From JBEBXQ01 sp040391535 (lineage in GTDB: Bacteria > Bacteroidota > Bacteroidia > Cytophagales > Spirosomataceae), in the NCBI GenBank assembly GCA_040391535.1, contig JBEBXQ010000188.1, positions 1 through 6,135 of the forward strand: a DNA stretch of 6,135 nt, written 5' to 3'. Below, piece after piece: positions 5,720 to 6,135 of this stretch; position 1 is the stretch's first letter, and every line of letters starts with the position of its first letter. The notes under the pieces were generated by a model, which had not been told where the DNA came from, ran no database searches, and worked only from the letters and a program-made list of their open reading frames with translations. The position numbers and the translations under genes were made by a program.

Positions 5720-5799
5720 GTATCCATCGACTCCGGTCAGGATTGCCTGACGAAGGGGCGTCCGGTTTTTAACCGGCACGTTTAACCCTGACTGGATAC
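5720..5799. other. Structured 80-nt intergenic element (three-way-junction fold)
   Basis: The outer arms GTATCCA (5720-5726) and TGGATAC (5793-5799) are perfectly complementary. Inside are two hairpins: GTCAGG/CCTGAC at 5736-5741 and 5746-5751 with loop ATTG, and CCGGTT/AACCGG at 5762-5767 and 5771-5776 with loop TTT. The second extends by CGT/ACG (5759-5761, 5778-5780) past a bulged C5777. GTCAGG can alternatively pair with CCTGAC at 5787-5792. It fills most of the 137-bp gap between convergent ssb and the EamA gene. It may end transcripts from one or both sides although no T run follows it, or be a repeat or non-coding RNA. Confidence 0.45.
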
Positions 5800-5820
5800 C
5801 GATGCTCTGATTAAAGGGAA

Positions 5821-6135
5821 TTACGCAATGATTTCTTCCTTTTTCACCCGCTTGTCTTCAAACAGAATCAATATCATGATGGTCATAATAATGCATCCTG
5901 TGCCTATCCAGTCCATGAGTCCGAAGGGTGTCTGCAACCACATAACCGCAAATAATGCGGCCGAAAGGGGTTCAGCACAGGCCAGCAGGCTGGCTGTCTG
6001 CGCACCTACCCATTTGACGGCTGTCAGGTAAGCATAAAAAGGAATCAGGCTTCCAAAGATGATAATAAACAAGACGGATAACCAGGTTTGTATATCCCAG
6101 TATCCGGGTACAATCCAGGGTTTTCCCACGAGGCT
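5821..6135 (-). CDS. EamA/DMT-family transporter, C-terminal part (runs off the window)
   Basis: The frame is open from the right window edge to TAA at 5823-5821, giving the last 104 residues of a protein whose start lies outside. The GTG at 6129-6127 is simply an internal valine. The segment matches the second EamA repeat of ten-helix drug/metabolite transporters. It shows a hydrophobic helix WLSVLFIIIFGSLIPFYAYL, then AVKWVGAQTASLLACAEPLSAALFAVMWL with the typical Glu-Pro in the ninth helix, and a last helix TGCIIMTIMILILF followed by the charged tail EDKRVKKEE. The usual LGE after the ninth helix reads LQT here. It is an inner-membrane exporter or uptake carrier of small metabolites; substrate is unknown. 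It converges on ssb, with the structured element between them. Confidence 0.9.
   Translation of the reverse strand, partial: SLVGKPWIVPGYWDIQTWLSVLFIIIFGSLIPFYAYLTAVKWVGAQTASLLACAEPLSAALFAVMWLQTPFGLMDWIGTGCIIMTIMILILFEDKRVKKEEIIA

Noticed and set aside
5747..5753. CTGACGA fits the hammerhead ribozyme CUGANGA core
   Set aside because: No GAAA core segment occurs at the required place after a stem II, and no suitable cleavage triplet sits in the third stem.
5720..5799. Integron attC-like site after ssb (GTTTAAC at 5780-5786 fits RYYYAAC)
   Set aside because: There is no matching GTTRRRY partner in the right order, the bulged-base arrangement is absent, and there is no integrase or cassette array in the window.
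5735..5820. TPP or glycine riboswitch resemblance (CGAAGGGGC, CCCTGACTGGATACC, AAAGGGAA)
   Set aside because: The TPP core CUGAGA and the glycine-aptamer GGAGAG/CUCUCAGG segments are missing, and no plus-strand gene follows. The matches are short and scattered.

Overview
The window looks like an ordinary chromosomal stretch of a member of the Bacteroidota, plausibly Chitinophagaceae, Sphingobacteriales or a cytophagal relative. I base this on the protein families: a Bacteroidota-style short ECF sigma factor with an RskA-like anti-sigma factor, a small treble-clef zinc-ribbon protein typical of the phylum, and Tat-exported ferritin-like proteins. The start sites lack strong Shine-Dalgarno sequences and the intergenic DNA is AT-rich, which also fits. 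The genus cannot be fixed from the sequence. There is no rRNA, tRNA, CRISPR array, transposase or phage gene in the window.

Left block (about 1-3168): a minus-strand pair encodes an ECF sigma factor (890-1462) and a membrane-spanning RskA-like anti-sigma factor (111-899). The two overlap by 10 bases and both begin with GTG. Diverging from them across a 169-bp AT-rich gap is a plus-strand operon of two paralogous ferritin-like (Ferritin_2 / PF13668-type) proteins (1632-2324 and 2338-3168). The first has a Tat-lipoprotein signal and the second a Tat-like signal without a lipobox. All four helix ligand motifs are intact in both. The simplest reading is one envelope-stress module in which the sigma factor, held by its anti-sigma partner, drives its own operon and the exported ferritin-like pair. 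The regulatory link is inferred from layout.

Middle block (3169-5153): a 257-bp non-coding gap holds a perfect 11-bp inverted repeat enclosing an internal hairpin. It is followed on the minus strand by an APC-superfamily amino-acid permease (3426-4760), preceded by a small zinc-ribbon protein (4794-5153), probably one transcript.

Right block (5154-6135): a strong imperfect palindrome lies between the zinc-ribbon gene and a divergent short single-stranded-DNA-binding protein gene (5345-5683). That SSB lacks the usual acidic C-terminal tip. Between it and the 3' end of an EamA/DMT-family transporter (5821-6135, cut by the window edge) sits an 80-nt element that can fold as a three-way junction with mutually exclusive pairings. 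The structured intergenic elements, the ECF/ferritin module and the tipless SSB are the parts worth a second look. None can be called a new system from sequence alone.
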